From Adiantum capillus-veneris (taxonomy: Eukaryota > Streptophyta > Polypodiopsida > Polypodiales > Pteridaceae), in NCBI GenBank assembly GCA_014529385.2, contig CM043960.1:124845543-124909542 (forward strand): a stretch of DNA of 64,000 nt. The letters run 5' to 3'. The position numbers and the translations under genes were made by a program. This document shows positions 32,590 to 44,945 of this stretch, in pieces (the first letter of the stretch is position 1; each line of letters opens with the position of its first letter). The notes under the pieces are model-generated. The model did no database searches and was not told where the DNA came from. It saw only the letters and a list, made by a program, of their open reading frames with translations.

Positions 32590-33575
32590 TTTGGCTATCC
32601 CTATTTGCCACAGAGAGCTACCTCACCCTACCAAAATCACCTAAGCATTATGGCTATCCTCACCTTTCTACTATACTTAGGCATGTATGAGTTCAGGGAC
32701 TTTTCCAATCTCCAAAAAAAACCTTACCTACCTAGTCACTAGGATTGTTGAGCCAAAAATAAAATAGAAATTATATTACGATCCTTTTTGTGTATATATT
32801 TTATTGTATATAGGGCTTATATATACGGGTATTATTATTATTATTATTATTATTTTGGTATTATTTAAATATTTATATCTAGGTGTGTGTTATTTGCCTA
32901 AATATGCTATGTACATTGACTCACCATTTTCATGAGTCCAAGACTCTCTAAGCTAGGTGTGACTCCACTGTAAAAAAATTCACAAAAATCCTTTCACTCC
33001 CTTGAGATTAAAATTTTCTTACCTATTACATAGAGTTTTTTTTACAATAGAAAGATAAATACACAATCACTTACCAGTTAATCAACAATTGAGAGATAAT
33101 TATTTTATTTGATTGTTATTTTTATTTATATATTTTCAGCTCTTTATCGTAAAATCTTATCACAAGTCAATGCACTACTTTGTTTGTTCTTTTTTTGCTG
33201 TATATAAATTATTTGCCAAAACTTCTCATCCATACGTGCGTAAAGGGCATATCAATTATCAATTTCATGCCATGATGCATGGAGAGACACACTTTTGGAG
33301 CCACATGGAGGTTCAACAAAAAAGCGGCCACAAGAAGACTTTTGCAGTCCTGAATTGTATATGTTTTGGTATGATTTTTGGCATCCACATTCACTATGAA
33401 TTTGAAGAAGTCATCAAAAGACAAAATTTAGCTCACAAGCTGAATAATCATCTCACATGTTTTCTTAATTTTTGGAGCTACCACTTGTGAGATATAATTT
33501 TTTTGGTGGAACCTAGCGTGTCCACTTTCTCTCACAAGTCACCCTAGTCTTCTCTCACCTCCTTTCACACTTCTC
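32590..33575. other. No gene recognised; AT-rich with (ATT)n
   Basis: An (ATT)n run of about 26 bases lies at 32829-32854. ORFs at 33113-33490 (+) and 33209-33424 (-) overlap on opposite strands and have no domain I recognise. Confidence 0.4.
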
Positions 33576-33586
33576 CACACACGCAC

Positions 33587-33630
<44 letters not shown>
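33576..33630 (+). repeat. (CA)n microsatellite
   Basis: An interrupted then perfect CA run, with two ACGCAC variants at the left. A C10 run follows at about 33680. Confidence 0.93.
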
Positions 33631-33633
<3 letters not shown>

Positions 33634-34476
33634 GGTACTAGAGAATGCTTATTGTACTTGCCCCTTACATTTTTTTGCCCCCCCCCCCAATTGGCATGAT
33701 AGGGCTATTTGCTCAGCTACTGTGTGAAACTTGCCTTATAATGGGACAAGGCCCGTAATATACTTCTCCTCAAAAGCGTGAAAATCCCCTGCTATCATTA
33801 TATGATGAAGGTGGCCCCTTCTATTCTCTGACGATGAACCTCCCCAGGCGGATGGTATCTGCTGGTTGCTTGTGAGACTCACGCAGTGGAGGGCGGCTTG
33901 GGCCATTCACCTCATCCGCTCTGGATGCGTGCACACCTACCTATTTAAACAAAGGTGAGGGCACACCTTGGCCCTTGCTTAGCCTTGGATTAGGTTATTT
34001 TTTCTTTGCTCTGTGTTGTTATTGTCCGAACTTACTGAGCTATGGAACTTGCAGCTCAAACATCGCAGGTGCTGTGTTTTTACTCTACTGCCAGCACGAG
34101 TTTTTGTTTTGGTATAAACAGGTTATGAAACATTGTGCATGGTTGGATGGGAGCCGGTTGGCATATACAGTATAGGTTGGTTTTTTCATGACATAGGCTG
34201 CTGCGCTTGGGCATTACGGTGGGCCTTGAGACCGATTGCGTTTGGTTTTTTTTTTGTTGTTGGCTATTTTGATAAAGGGAACACCTGTAGGTTTTGGTTG
34301 TCACTGCAGATTGTTATATTGGCTTTATTGCTGCCACACCTGGGTATGAGTACGGTCTTGCCCTCGAGATTTCATATGAGGCGACTGTTTGGGGTGTTAT
34401 TTATCTCATCTAGTACCTTTGGTTGTTGAAACATTAAGGCATCTTACTCAAACAGGGCCGGACACTACCGTTCTTT

Positions 34477-34850
34477 AAGGGATGATAATAACTTGTAGAA
34501 ATATTGGGATTTTGAAGGTAAGTATATGGCTATTACTTTCGGCTTTGGCATAGCTACCGAGCTATGGCTCTTGATATGAGGTTCCACTTTGTAAAGATGG
34601 AGTCTCGCTACTCTGCTGACTGGTTATACTGTCATTTTACTGGTTGTAAAAAGGGAGATATTCATTACCCTCATTTGGTCCCATTGGTTGATGAAAAAAA
34701 GGATAAAATGATTACGCATCTTATACAGATAAAGTCGGACATGACCTCTCTTTGTTTAAAGGGATGCCAATGAAATCTTGGGATTGCTACTTTTGAAGGT
34801 AAGTATATGGTTGCTACTGTGGGCTTAAGCATAGCTACCGAGCTATGGCT
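34477..34850 (+). repeat. Two about 94-bp direct repeats, 280 bp apart
   Basis: 34477-34570 and 34757-34850 share TTTTGAAGGTAAGTATATGG and GCATAGCTACCGAGCTATGGCT. The first contains a GGTAAGTAT splice-donor-like word in both copies. No protein domain is seen in 33780-35380; short ORFs there are not supported. Confidence 0.75.
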
Positions 34851-35383
34851 AACAAGGCGACCTCACTATTTTAAAGTTTCTAAAGAAAACTCTTGATGTT
34901 TGGATTCTTGGTGGACTTCACCACTTAGATTAGAAGGTAGATTGTACCACTCATTTTGGAAGTAATACGTAAAGACTGCTAACATACAGGTTCTAATAAA
35001 TGACCTAGCTTGTCTAAAGTAATTAAATTTTGTAAGATGGACATGGATAACAACTGATATGGTCCATTGATACCTGTAAAACATATCCAAGGCTAACTGA
35101 ATTGTTGTCTTGTTTGGATGGATGCAGGTAAGGACTCTATCTTATCTTGGAGGGTTTTCTTTTCTTTGGCAATCTACCCTACTTTAATGAAGCACTCACT
35201 GAGGACCGGGGAAGTTCTTTTACTACTTGTTTAACTGGAAGAGGATCTCTTTCCTACAATCATTGTACCCAAATAATTCTAATACTGAGTTATTTTTGTA
35301 CTTATCTGTTCATTGTTCCCTGGCCAGCTGTCTTTTGAATGTAAAAATTCAATTATGTCTTATTAGTTAAGATTTAAACAGTT

Positions 35384-35430
35384 ACACACACACACACACG
35401 CACACGCATGCACGTACACGCACGCACGCG

Positions 35431-35507
<77 letters not shown>
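35384..35507 (+). repeat. (CA)n / (CG)n tract with Z-DNA potential
   Basis: About 124 bases of alternating purine-pyrimidine sequence. CA repeats flank ACGCACGCACGCGCGCGCGCG at about 35418-35440, then roughly 68 bases of pure CA. Cys/Val repeat ORFs on the - strand are artefacts. Confidence 0.95.
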
Positions 35508-35509
<2 letters not shown>

Positions 35510-36047
35510 CTTGGCATCTCTCACTGAATGCTGCACTTTCATGGCTTCTCTCACCTTCTTCATGATTACCATCCCCTCTCACCTCCATAGCTCTCATAGG
35601 GGCTTCTACATCCTCTCTATGTCTCTCTCTATCACCTTTAAATTACAATTCCTTGTTACCTCTTCTCTATATAGATAAAATTCAGCATGTAAACCATGTC
35701 TAATATCTACTAATTGGGGATTCTCATCAACCAACATCAACAATTTCTTTGTGGACATCAACCTTGATGGCGACGGCTTAAAGAGAAGGAGGAAGAAGAA
35801 AAGACCGACGGTCATTTTTAATGATTTACAAAAGGGTGAGTCCAAACTTCTTCAAAGCTTCACCATCACAAGATTTTCCTCACTTCATTCATCCTCCATC
35901 CTTCTTCAAGCCTTCAACTCATTTTATCCATTGTAAATGTATCGCTAACATTCTAGTGATTGCTAACACTAACTACTAACCTACTAACACAAAACATCCA
36001 TTGACCTAACCTTAAAAGACACCGTACCTCAAGACATGTACATAGTA

Positions 36048-36080
<33 letters not shown>

Positions 36081-37170
36081 ATTTCACCCTATCTACCATC
36101 AATAATGCCTTTCTCTTGAGCCCACATCCATGACTCATGGAGACAAAGAAGTTGCACTATATTTTGATATTAAAGAAATTCACAATCTTGATTTGATTAG
36201 CTTGTAAAGTAGGAATTTCATTAATCTTATTGAGGGATCTCCAACCTCTAAATAGACCCCTCTCCTTTTTGTAATCATCTCCAATATCTCACGCAAAACC
36301 CCAACACTCTATACGCGAGGAGAGAATTAGGTGTAGTCATCACCTTGTGAGCTTCACACTTGGGAGAAGCTTTGATGTTACACATTGCAAAGTGAGAGAG
36401 TGTGAGTGCCATATCTCAAACCACTATTGTACATGCTCTTTCACTATCACTAATTGAGGTTTTGGTGCTTCAAAGGCGTGCTTGGCTTCAGAATCGTCAT
36501 CCTTCCATTTGTGTAAAGTTCTTTGACAAATGCAAGGTGACTTGTATTCTTTAAGCTCTATCATTTGAGTATGCTTGAGAAAGTGATGTGTGTTTTCATT
36601 GCCAAATTCTTACTCATTGTAAGAGGGTATGGTGGTGGGAGGCGTCCCATAACCCTAAGATAGTGTGTGTGTGTGATGGCAATGATTAGATTTCATTATA
36701 AATTTGTTTAGTTTTGTGCAAGCTACATGATAGCATGTAACAAACAACCTCTTGCAAGTCACAACAAGGTATCACACAAGTTCCACTGCTTTTTCTCTTC
36801 CCTTTGCTCTAGCTATCTCTTGCTCCATTTGGTGTCTCTTGTGGTAGATTTCTTGTGTGTGTTTTGTTGTGCCCCTCTTTGTTGTAAAAAAATCTATGTT
36901 GCATCCTAGTTTGCATCCCATAAGTAGGTGGTGCCCTTGCACGTGTTTGGCTGTGGGTTTGTTGTTGCCTTTCTAGATTGTGGTTGCCACATGCCCAATC
37001 GAGCAACATGGAGCCTTGAGGGGTGTTTAGAGGTCGCCTCTCTTGTTGCCCACCCCGGATCACCTCACTAGCTTTGACAACTTTTTCACTACATTGAAGA
37101 AAAATATCCAACTCCTGCCTCAATTCTTTAGAATCTGAAGAGAGAAAGAAATGGAAAGATCAACCATCAA
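35510..37170. other. No gene recognised
   Basis: A (CT)n run lies at 36052-36079. ORF 36809-37123 (- strand, MRQELDIFLQ...) has no domain I can identify. A Thr/Lys-rich ORF near 35751 is short and unsupported. Confidence 0.4.
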
Positions 37171-37174
37171 GGGG

Positions 37175-37300
37175 AGGAGCATTAGTAGTTGCATCTAATA
37201 ACTGTACAAAATCATGCAATAAATATAACAAAGTAGGGCATTCAACTAAGGATTTGTTTTCATACAGGTATGAGCACCAATTCAATGTCCACAACTTTGG
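37175..37300 (+). pseudogene. Gag zinc-knuckle remnant
   Basis: The frame gives KSCNKYNKVGHSTKD, a C-X2-C-X4-H-X4-C knuckle with the second and last Cys replaced. The preceding AAGGGGAGGAGCATTAGTAGT resembles the stretch before the knuckle at 43.1 kb. It belongs to the same dispersed gag family. Confidence 0.5.
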
Positions 37301-37309
37301 TTCATATAG

Positions 37310-39000
37310 CATATAAAAACCAAGAAGACAAAGAAGAAGAAGAGGTTGGCAGCAAGAATCATATCTCTTGTTACTATGACAATGGTGACATTCTTTAGCT
37401 TTCTTCTTTCATGTACCTCTTGCATTGGATTCATGTTATAAATAGCTTGGATTAGCTTTTGGTCTTAGTCTTGTATACATTTTTTTTAGAAAAGGTGTTT
37501 ACAATGTGTCTTTTAGATTAATGTGCATATTTGTCTCTTTGATTAGAGAAGTTTTGTTTATTGGATTGGGGATGCTACTTTATTTTGCACTCTAGACTAG
37601 AATGTGTTGTCATTGTATGACTTGTCATAGCTCAAATCCCAAGAGGAGTATTGGTATTTTATGAGGGATTCGGCCTATGATTTATCCTTCTTGGTGTGGA
37701 TTTGAGCTCGTCTACAAGGATCCTAGATGGCACAAATTCATGTGCCTAGTCTTATGTCTACATGAGGATATGTGACTTGTGCTTGGAGCCTATTTCATCC
37801 CCCATGCTTTTAGGGCAGACCCATGATTCTAGGGACTGATTTGGAGGTGAATTTAGACTCACATAAGCTTGTACTACACCCTTATACTCTAGCCCTATTT
37901 AAAGGTGCAATCATGTCCTTACTTTGCTAGTTCAATAATCAAGCATATTTTGCGTCTATACTCTATCTTGTTGCATGCATTGATCAAGTGTGTAATTACT
38001 TGCTAATCTCCATTATTCTTAAGTGTTGAATGCCTCTTTTCTCTATCTACTATAGCCTTCACTGCTATTAGCCTACTTATCACATTTTCTATAAGCTACT
38101 ATCATGTTTTCTATCTATAATATCATGGTTATTGTTTTTTCAATCTAGTATATATTATCACAATTTCTATCTATAGATCTATCTCTACCTTTTTTTTATT
38201 CTATCTATATCAATTATAACTATCTAAGTACTAAGTATCTTTGTATCTATCGGGATACTATCTACTATGTCTCATTGTATATATGCCGACTATCTAGCTT
38301 GGTATTATCTACTACAGCTATCTAAAATATCTATCTACATACTACGTACTACATATTACTACTATCTATCTAGTTACATAGTAACTATGTGCTATGTATT
38401 TTTTCTATCTATTATATGTATCTACCGTGTACTATATTTTTTTCCTCTATGTAGCTACCATGTATTTTTATATCTACTATCTAATATTTATCTAAATGCA
38501 TACTCTATGTGTTTCTATCAATATCTTTTTTTTTGTTGATTTAGCTATCTACCATGTAGTTGTCTACTTATCTATATGCGTGCATGTGAACATTCATGTA
38601 TATGTGTGTATTGATGTGTGTGTGGGGGATACATATTGATGTATATGTGTGTTGGCATGTGTGCATTTATGTGCCTGCACATTTATGCACATGCGAATGT
38701 AGTGTGTGTGTATATGTAAACATTTGGGTGTTGGTGAAAGGCTGGTATGCATGAATCAATTTGTTCTCAATTTATGTATTTTCTTGATAATTTTATGAAG
38801 TATTGTGTGTGTGTGTGTGTGTATGTGTGTGCGTGTGTGTGTAATTGTGCTTGAATGTGTGTTGTGTGGTGCACATTTATGTGCATTCACTTATGCATAA
38901 TGCAAATTTGTGCATGGATGTGTGTGAATGCATGTGCATAAAGATGGATATTGGATGCACTTTGAAGTGCTTGGAGTGACAACAATGATCCAATATCTGC
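37310..39000. other. No gene recognised; CTAT-rich and GT-rich
   Basis: Positions 38030-38580 are a degenerate CTAT/CTATCTA-rich stretch. 38580-38945 is GT-rich, with a (GT)n run at 38804-38842. A CACAC run sits at about 39036-39053. Small ORFs here follow the low complexity. Confidence 0.5.
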
Positions 39001-39059
39001 ATACAAACCAAAAATCATGCCATGAGTGCGTGCGCGCGCACACACACACACACAGAGAA

Positions 39060-41400
39060 TATCGGTTTACTTTGGCTAATTATTACTCACCAAGTAGCTA
39101 AGGCAAGACTCTTCACCCAACTTGACTTGAGGTTTTAACCTTCTTCTAATGAGGTGTCCCCTTGTGATGCATTTCTTAAAGAATACGGGATTTGGTGAGG
39201 ACTCTTACTCCTATTGGAGTTGTTTACCTCGGATGTGAACCTAGCCTTTCTATTATTTCCATTGAAAACCTACCACCCTTGAAATGGAGAGGCAATAGCT
39301 AACCTATGTCTCGACTTCTGATCCCTTGTGAGATGTCGCCCCTTTGACGCTGCAATGCAGAGACTTGCGTGGGATATGTTCTAACTTGTCCCTGATGCAT
39401 TACTTGTGACCTTACTCTACTTGTTTATTTTTCCAAATGGACCTTCCCCTTTGGATGTAAGTGTCACACATTACTATTATTGGTTTTTAGTGCCATGCTT
39501 TGTATGCAAATTACCATTGCATGGATGTTCATCACTTGTCTTGCTCCTGGCCACTGTTTATGGAGTGTCACTTTGGTTGAACATCAAGGCTCACCATTTC
39601 TTGCATCCCGCATCGACTTGAAGCTCGAAGCTGCAATGAGGTGTTGCATACCTTTCCCACCCCTAGAACGTATGACATCACCTTGCATTCTTATTGGTCA
39701 TGGTTATTTCTCACTGTGGTAGTATTAAGATGGGCTTTGAGCCAACAATTGGGCTAAGACTTGGCATGATGGGATATTTGTTGCTAGCACTTTACTATAC
39801 TCCCAACCTCTATTTAATGTGAGGGATTCTTCTATCCCTCACCTAGCCTTGTGTGTTATTCATTTTTTGACTGGTCCAAGAAAATAAGAGAATGATAATG
39901 AGAGGTAATAGTGTATTGGGGATTCTATTTTGATACTTTCTTGGAACTCTTGGATTTCTCCTTCCTATGCTACCCTATGGAGATAGTCAAGAGTGCTTCA
40001 ACATTGGCTTCACATGCTACCTAAGTGAAAATTTGAATTTATGTTACTTTCTCGGCTTCTTATGGCTCTACTTAGACTTTGTAATGGTTGCCTTACTTTG
40101 AAATCAGATCATAACTGAAATAGAATGCTAATATTAATTGGGAAATTTAGCACTTTTTTTGACTAATTCTAAATCCTTGATGATTACAAAAAATTGAGCT
40201 TTATGGCAATGCTTCAAGGTTGATGACCCTGTTATGGGTGGTACCCTTGACTAGCTGGTTCAATATAATGGCTTCTTGTTACTGTTTTGATTCCTTAGAG
40301 AAGGAATGGCATCAGAACTTTGATGAATCCTAATCTATTATTGAGCTTTACTAGACTGAATGTTATGCTCATGGGTACTTGATTTTGGTAGTACTTCAAG
40401 TTATGGTTTGTGTTTTCTGTAATATAATGAAAAGGCCTTGCATAAATGGGTTTCATGATCTAGATTTGAGTGCTGGCTACTCTATACTCATAGCTACTTT
40501 GGTATCTGACACCTCTTGGTTTGGCCTACCTAAATAATATGTCCACTAGTTTGCTTAAATAATCTCTCTAATGGTTGTGTGGCTAGAAACTTATATGGAA
40601 GCTTGAGAGCAGTTTTTTGGTTGACATGGTATGTCCTGACATTTTGCATACTTTGGATATTTTGGATAAGCTCTAGGAATTATGGCCTATCTCTACCTTT
40701 TGCTGACTGCTTAACTTCTAGATTTGAGAAGGGATGGAACTCTTACTACAACTTGGCTTGCATCTTATTACTTAAAAGTGGTGATTTGAATGTTTTCTAT
40801 TGGTTGTGGCGAGCTGAGCTTATGAATGGACTATATTCCCTAAATGCAAATTTTTGGATATGAATATTGAGGCTAAAGATTGTAAATGACATTTTGGGGT
40901 TGCTAACCAGCTCAAGGGTGAGTTTTGCTATATATACTTATTGTCAGATGATTGTGGCAAAAGGAGCTTCTCCACTTTCTTTGGATTACTACAATGGTCT
41001 ATTGGCTCTATTATAGCAAATCCTTATGACTATGGTTTGAGCGTTATAAAAAACAAATGGTTTGATGGCCTGGGTGGATATGATTACTTGGTTTGAGTTG
41101 GGTAGCTGATGATTTTACTGTTTTGCTCAAAAGAAACTTGATGGTGCTATTGGTTATTGTCATGGTACTCTAATTTTTCTGAAGTTAAAAACCCTGAGCT
41201 TTGATATACTTACCATTTCTTGAGACTACTGAAAATTTTCCTATTTGATTTTATGTTATAATCATGGCTTTGATTTGCTTCTATGATGAATACTTTTCTA
41301 TGAAATTTTCTATTTTTTTGATTTCTTGCACTTAAAGATATATCTAGACATGGATCTTGACTAGCTTGGATACCATCTCCTCACATTTTGATTGGTTATT
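39060..41400. other. No gene recognised
   Basis: AT-rich, with scattered ORFs of 60-95 codons (for example 40579-40863) rich in Trp, Leu and Phe. None has a domain, a consistent frame beyond 285 bases, or an adjacent element boundary. Confidence 0.4.
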
Positions 41401-41404
41401 TCTT

Positions 41405-41840
41405 AATCTATTGGATCTCGTTTCTGATGTGGGACTGTATATAGCCTTGATAGGCTCTACTACAATTTTTTACGAAGTTGTACAGACAAAAGTTGAGTTC
41501 CACGAACCTCTTCTTCAGAGATCTCAAAATATAATTGGTCATCGTAATGGAATTTCTATATGTTGAAATTGTTGGTGCTCTCAAAAGATCTTAATGATTT
41601 TCTCTAGCCTAAACAAAGTTTTTTTGCGATAATTGTGGTTCTAATTGAGAAGCCTCACCTAAACTTATTCTCAATATATTGATGTTTTTGGTTGTTTACA
41701 TGCCGTTAGTCTTTACTCTTAATACCTATAGCTACTAAGATAGCTTTGACATCAAATTTCTTTTTGATAGTGGTGCATGATACCTCAATGAATGGCCAGT
41801 CCTTGATTGATTTGATTGGTGCAATTTTTGACTTTTTCAA
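41405..41840 (+). repeat. Dispersed repeat, copy 1
   Basis: This aligns with 49438-49862 in the same orientation through GGTGATGCTCTCAAAAGATC-like, GTGGTTCTAATTnAnAAGCC and GGCAATTTTTGACTTTTTC-like blocks. Identity is high in blocks, with gaps between. Function unknown. Confidence 0.7.
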
Positions 41841-41849
41841 CCTATCAAG

Positions 41850-42806
41850 TGCTAGCAACAAAAAGACACACGATCATGTTGCAGCTGTCATAGAATTTAG
41901 GCATGTTCATTGTGAGCCGATGTTTTCAATGAGAGGAGCACAAGAGTAGTAATAATTAGTGCATTTGCATTTGGATTTGGTGTGAATTTTGATATTGTTT
42001 TACATGTTTGGAATCTTCAATCAATCCCGTTAAAGCCTCAAATCATTGCATAAACTTTGTGTGGAGATAGAACTCTCCGAGATCTCTTTGACAAGCTATC
42101 AAGCTCCTCAAACTGACACTTCGATCTCATTGATTTTATTACTATTTTTAGGTGTCTGTGGGGAGTTTTGTGTGTGAAGCTTTGCCAAAGAAAGCTTTTA
42201 TGTCTGATTTTGGGGCCCTTGACAAGGAAAGCCACCAAGGGTTGGCAGTTAGCAGTGTTGACACTATCTTTTGGGGTGGAGGCCACGATCGTGTGTTCAA
42301 ATTCCTTATTTTAGAAGGCAAGGCAAGCGGACGTCAAATGGCATATCAAATTGGCTTAATGTTCTTTGTCAAGTCCTCAAGCGGTAGTGCCCATGCCCTT
42401 TTCCTTTTGCCGTTGCCTATAGGCCTACCAGTCTAACCTCGCTTGCTTGTCAAATTGCTTATTGCTCGGCTATTGCCTGTTCTTCTTGGCTTTTGAAGTG
42501 CGCTGTCTCGTGGCCCGGATGCTCCAAAGCCAACACCCTACCAAGAGGGAATTCCCACGAGAGTTGCTCTTAGCTCACAAAGGTCCAAGCCCTTAAGGGC
42601 CTTATCTCCTGAGCAGCAGAACAGTAAGGGGCGTTTCCCACTTGCAGAAAACCAAAAGGCCTCTTCCACGTTTCAAAGAAAAGGTTCAAGGGGGGACTTT
42701 TTCAAAAGGCAAAAAGAACTTCAAGCATTATCCCTCGAGCATTTGAGAAAAGAGCTTCAAGAAGGATATTTTCTCAAGCTTCATCAAAATTCAAGCAATG
42801 GAAAAG

Positions 42807-42861
<55 letters not shown>

Positions 42862-42990
42862 CCACATTTCTTGTAATTCAGAGCCAAATTTTTGCATTTG
42901 AGCACAACATTATGTATTCTTATACATCCATCATTGAGGATATTATCATATGCAATTGTACGGAGTCTATGCACTGGCTTTGGGATAAAA
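41850..42990. other. No gene recognised; (CT)n at 42810-42859
   Basis: The ORF at 42152-42436 is short and without a domain. A perfect CT run of about 50 bases lies at 42810-42859, and CTTCAAG phrases surround it. Confidence 0.45.
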
Positions 42991-42999
42991 ATCAAAATG

Positions 43000-43260
43000 C
43001 TAAGACCACTTCAAGGCATAGTAGGAGACAAAGGGGAAAATTCACTTCAAAGGAAGGATCATTGGCATTAGCATCCACATTAGATCTATTTCATTATGAT
43101 TTTTTACACTGCATTTAGTGTTGCATCTAATAAAAGTGTCAAGAAGTGCTACAAGCGTGAACATTTAGCAAAGGATGACTGAAGGTCTAGACAATGTATA
43201 CACTATGGAAAGATGGGGCATCCCTCTGCCAAGTGTACACGCATCATCAACATCTAGAGA
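43000..43260 (+). pseudogene. Gag zinc-knuckle remnant
   Basis: Frames give KKCYKREHLAKDD, then, after a TGA, RQCIHYGKMGHPSAKC, two knuckles of the dispersed copia-type gag family. In the second, one Cys reads Tyr. It resembles 58.8-58.9 kb (CSKCGKKGHPLSKC). Copia C2 inserted about 400 bp downstream. Confidence 0.6.
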
Positions 43261-43657
43261 GTAGCACTTTGAGGAAAACTCGGTACGTGTGATAGCTTGG
43301 TCCTAAGGGACTCATGGTTCGAGGGGAGGTTTCTTTGGCCTTTGTGCCACCAAAGCCATTGAATCATTGTAACGTGTGTGGTATATCCTTTGTGGAAGTT
43401 GAACTTTTTGTAGTGGGTCACTAGTTTAGTCCAAAGTCCACCAAGGGGAGGTTTATTGGGATTGTGGCCTTTGGCCACTACCGACGGCTGGTGTGTGAAT
43501 CGTCTACGTCAATAGTCCATTCATCATATGAGCATGTGAGGGCACATGGTCTAGTACACTTGGTAAGTGAGTTGCAGAAGAGTCCAAAAAGGTATCTCAA
43601 TCACCCTAGCTTTCCACATTCTATGGAGCCACTCTTGCCCTTGGGTGGTGCTTCATG

Positions 43658-43849
43658 TGTTGGGGTATAAAGCCCAATGTGGTCGCCCAGGTAAGTGGGC
43701 GGGTCGCCAGGTATGTACACATATTCTTTTGTAAAAACCTAATAAGAACTCACTATGCTCTACACATTACAGTAGAGCGAGTTCACCATATCGTCGTGCT
43801 CTTCTTCTTGCACTCTCTCTCGCGTCGCACTTCCGCTCGTACTCCTTCA
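43658..43849 (+). repeat. 5' LTR of C2
   Basis: This is 192 bp and short for a copia LTR. It ends CTCCTTCA, two bases before the primer site. Confidence 0.95.
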
Positions 43850-43851
43850 AC

Positions 43852-43863
43852 TGGTATCAGAGC
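43852..43863 (+). other. Primer-binding site of C2
   Basis: TGGTATCAGAGC, matching the initiator-Met tRNA 3' end. Confidence 0.93.
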
Positions 43864-44945
43864 TCAGATCGAGGCTCGGGGCAGCACTGCAGGAGGCTAG
43901 AGTCACCAACTCAGATTGGAGTGAAATTCGACAGGCGAAGACACGGCCCCAAATCCTGTGGGAAGGCCCAAAGGGCTAGGTGTTGTCAGAATTTTATTCT
44001 AAGGTCATCTCGGCCACCGTTCGGCTTCAACAAAGGTCTGCGCAGGCCATTTTCGACTACGTGGTCTCGACGGGTGCAGATCCGACTCTGCAAATTTGGG
44101 GTTTTCGGCCTACGACTGCAGGTGCTGAGGATATCGACACTCCCAGAGTGTTGATTTGTGGCTGTCTACACATCGAAGGACGGCTCACAGTTCTTGGAGG
44201 CGTGTCACATACGACACGGGCGCATCTACACACAGACTGTAGGCGACATCCACTAGTTCATCAGGTAGCTTGTGTTTGCTGCTTGATATTCCAGATTTCA
44301 TCCTGACATTGCAGGTACTTCCACATGGGATGTATTGTCAGAGATGATGTATGTTTGTTGAGGGTTTGCTGGCTATGAGTCACGCGCAAACAACCGCCGC
44401 AGAGGTTACAGCATACAGTGGAAAATTTGTGGATGTATGACTTTGTGGGAAGTCTATGTACTGTCAGATTTACTGCAGCCTTTGTTGAGGGTCGAGTGAG
44501 GTTTTATTGAGTTGGGGGATTCTCGAATGTTGAGATCCTTTCGGTGATACAGGTCTTGGAGCGATCCCTCAAGCACCCTTAGATAGGCAGCTAGGATGTA
44601 TTGACTGTGAGTTAGACAGTTGGGATTGCATCTTTGCTTTACTGCCGTTGAGGCATTGTCGCAGTCCATGCTTATAGGATAGTGATAGGACAGTGAGAGA
44701 CAGTACAGGTGCAGGATAGGTTTACCCGCAGCTTACAGTGTCAGAGAGACAATGTTTTTTGAGCTGTTTTTTGGTCTGTTTTTAGTACATCAGAGCCATT
44801 TTACAAAGGAGACTCTGCCAAAATTTCTGCAGAATCTGAAGCTTTCTTGGTTCATTTGACAGGTTGATATTGGTTCAGAGGTCAGTTTATAGGGGAAACT
44901 CTGCCGAATTTTTCCCAAAAAAGTAAACTACTGTGAAGTGTAGCT

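Noticed and set aside
33780-34440. Membrane-protein-like ORFs near 34.0-34.4 kb
   Set aside because: Short Phe/Leu/Trp-rich frames without homology, on both strands. Composition alone explains them.
35363-35597. Cys/Val-repeat ORFs resembling a cysteine-rich peptide
   Set aside because: Direct translation of the CA microsatellite.
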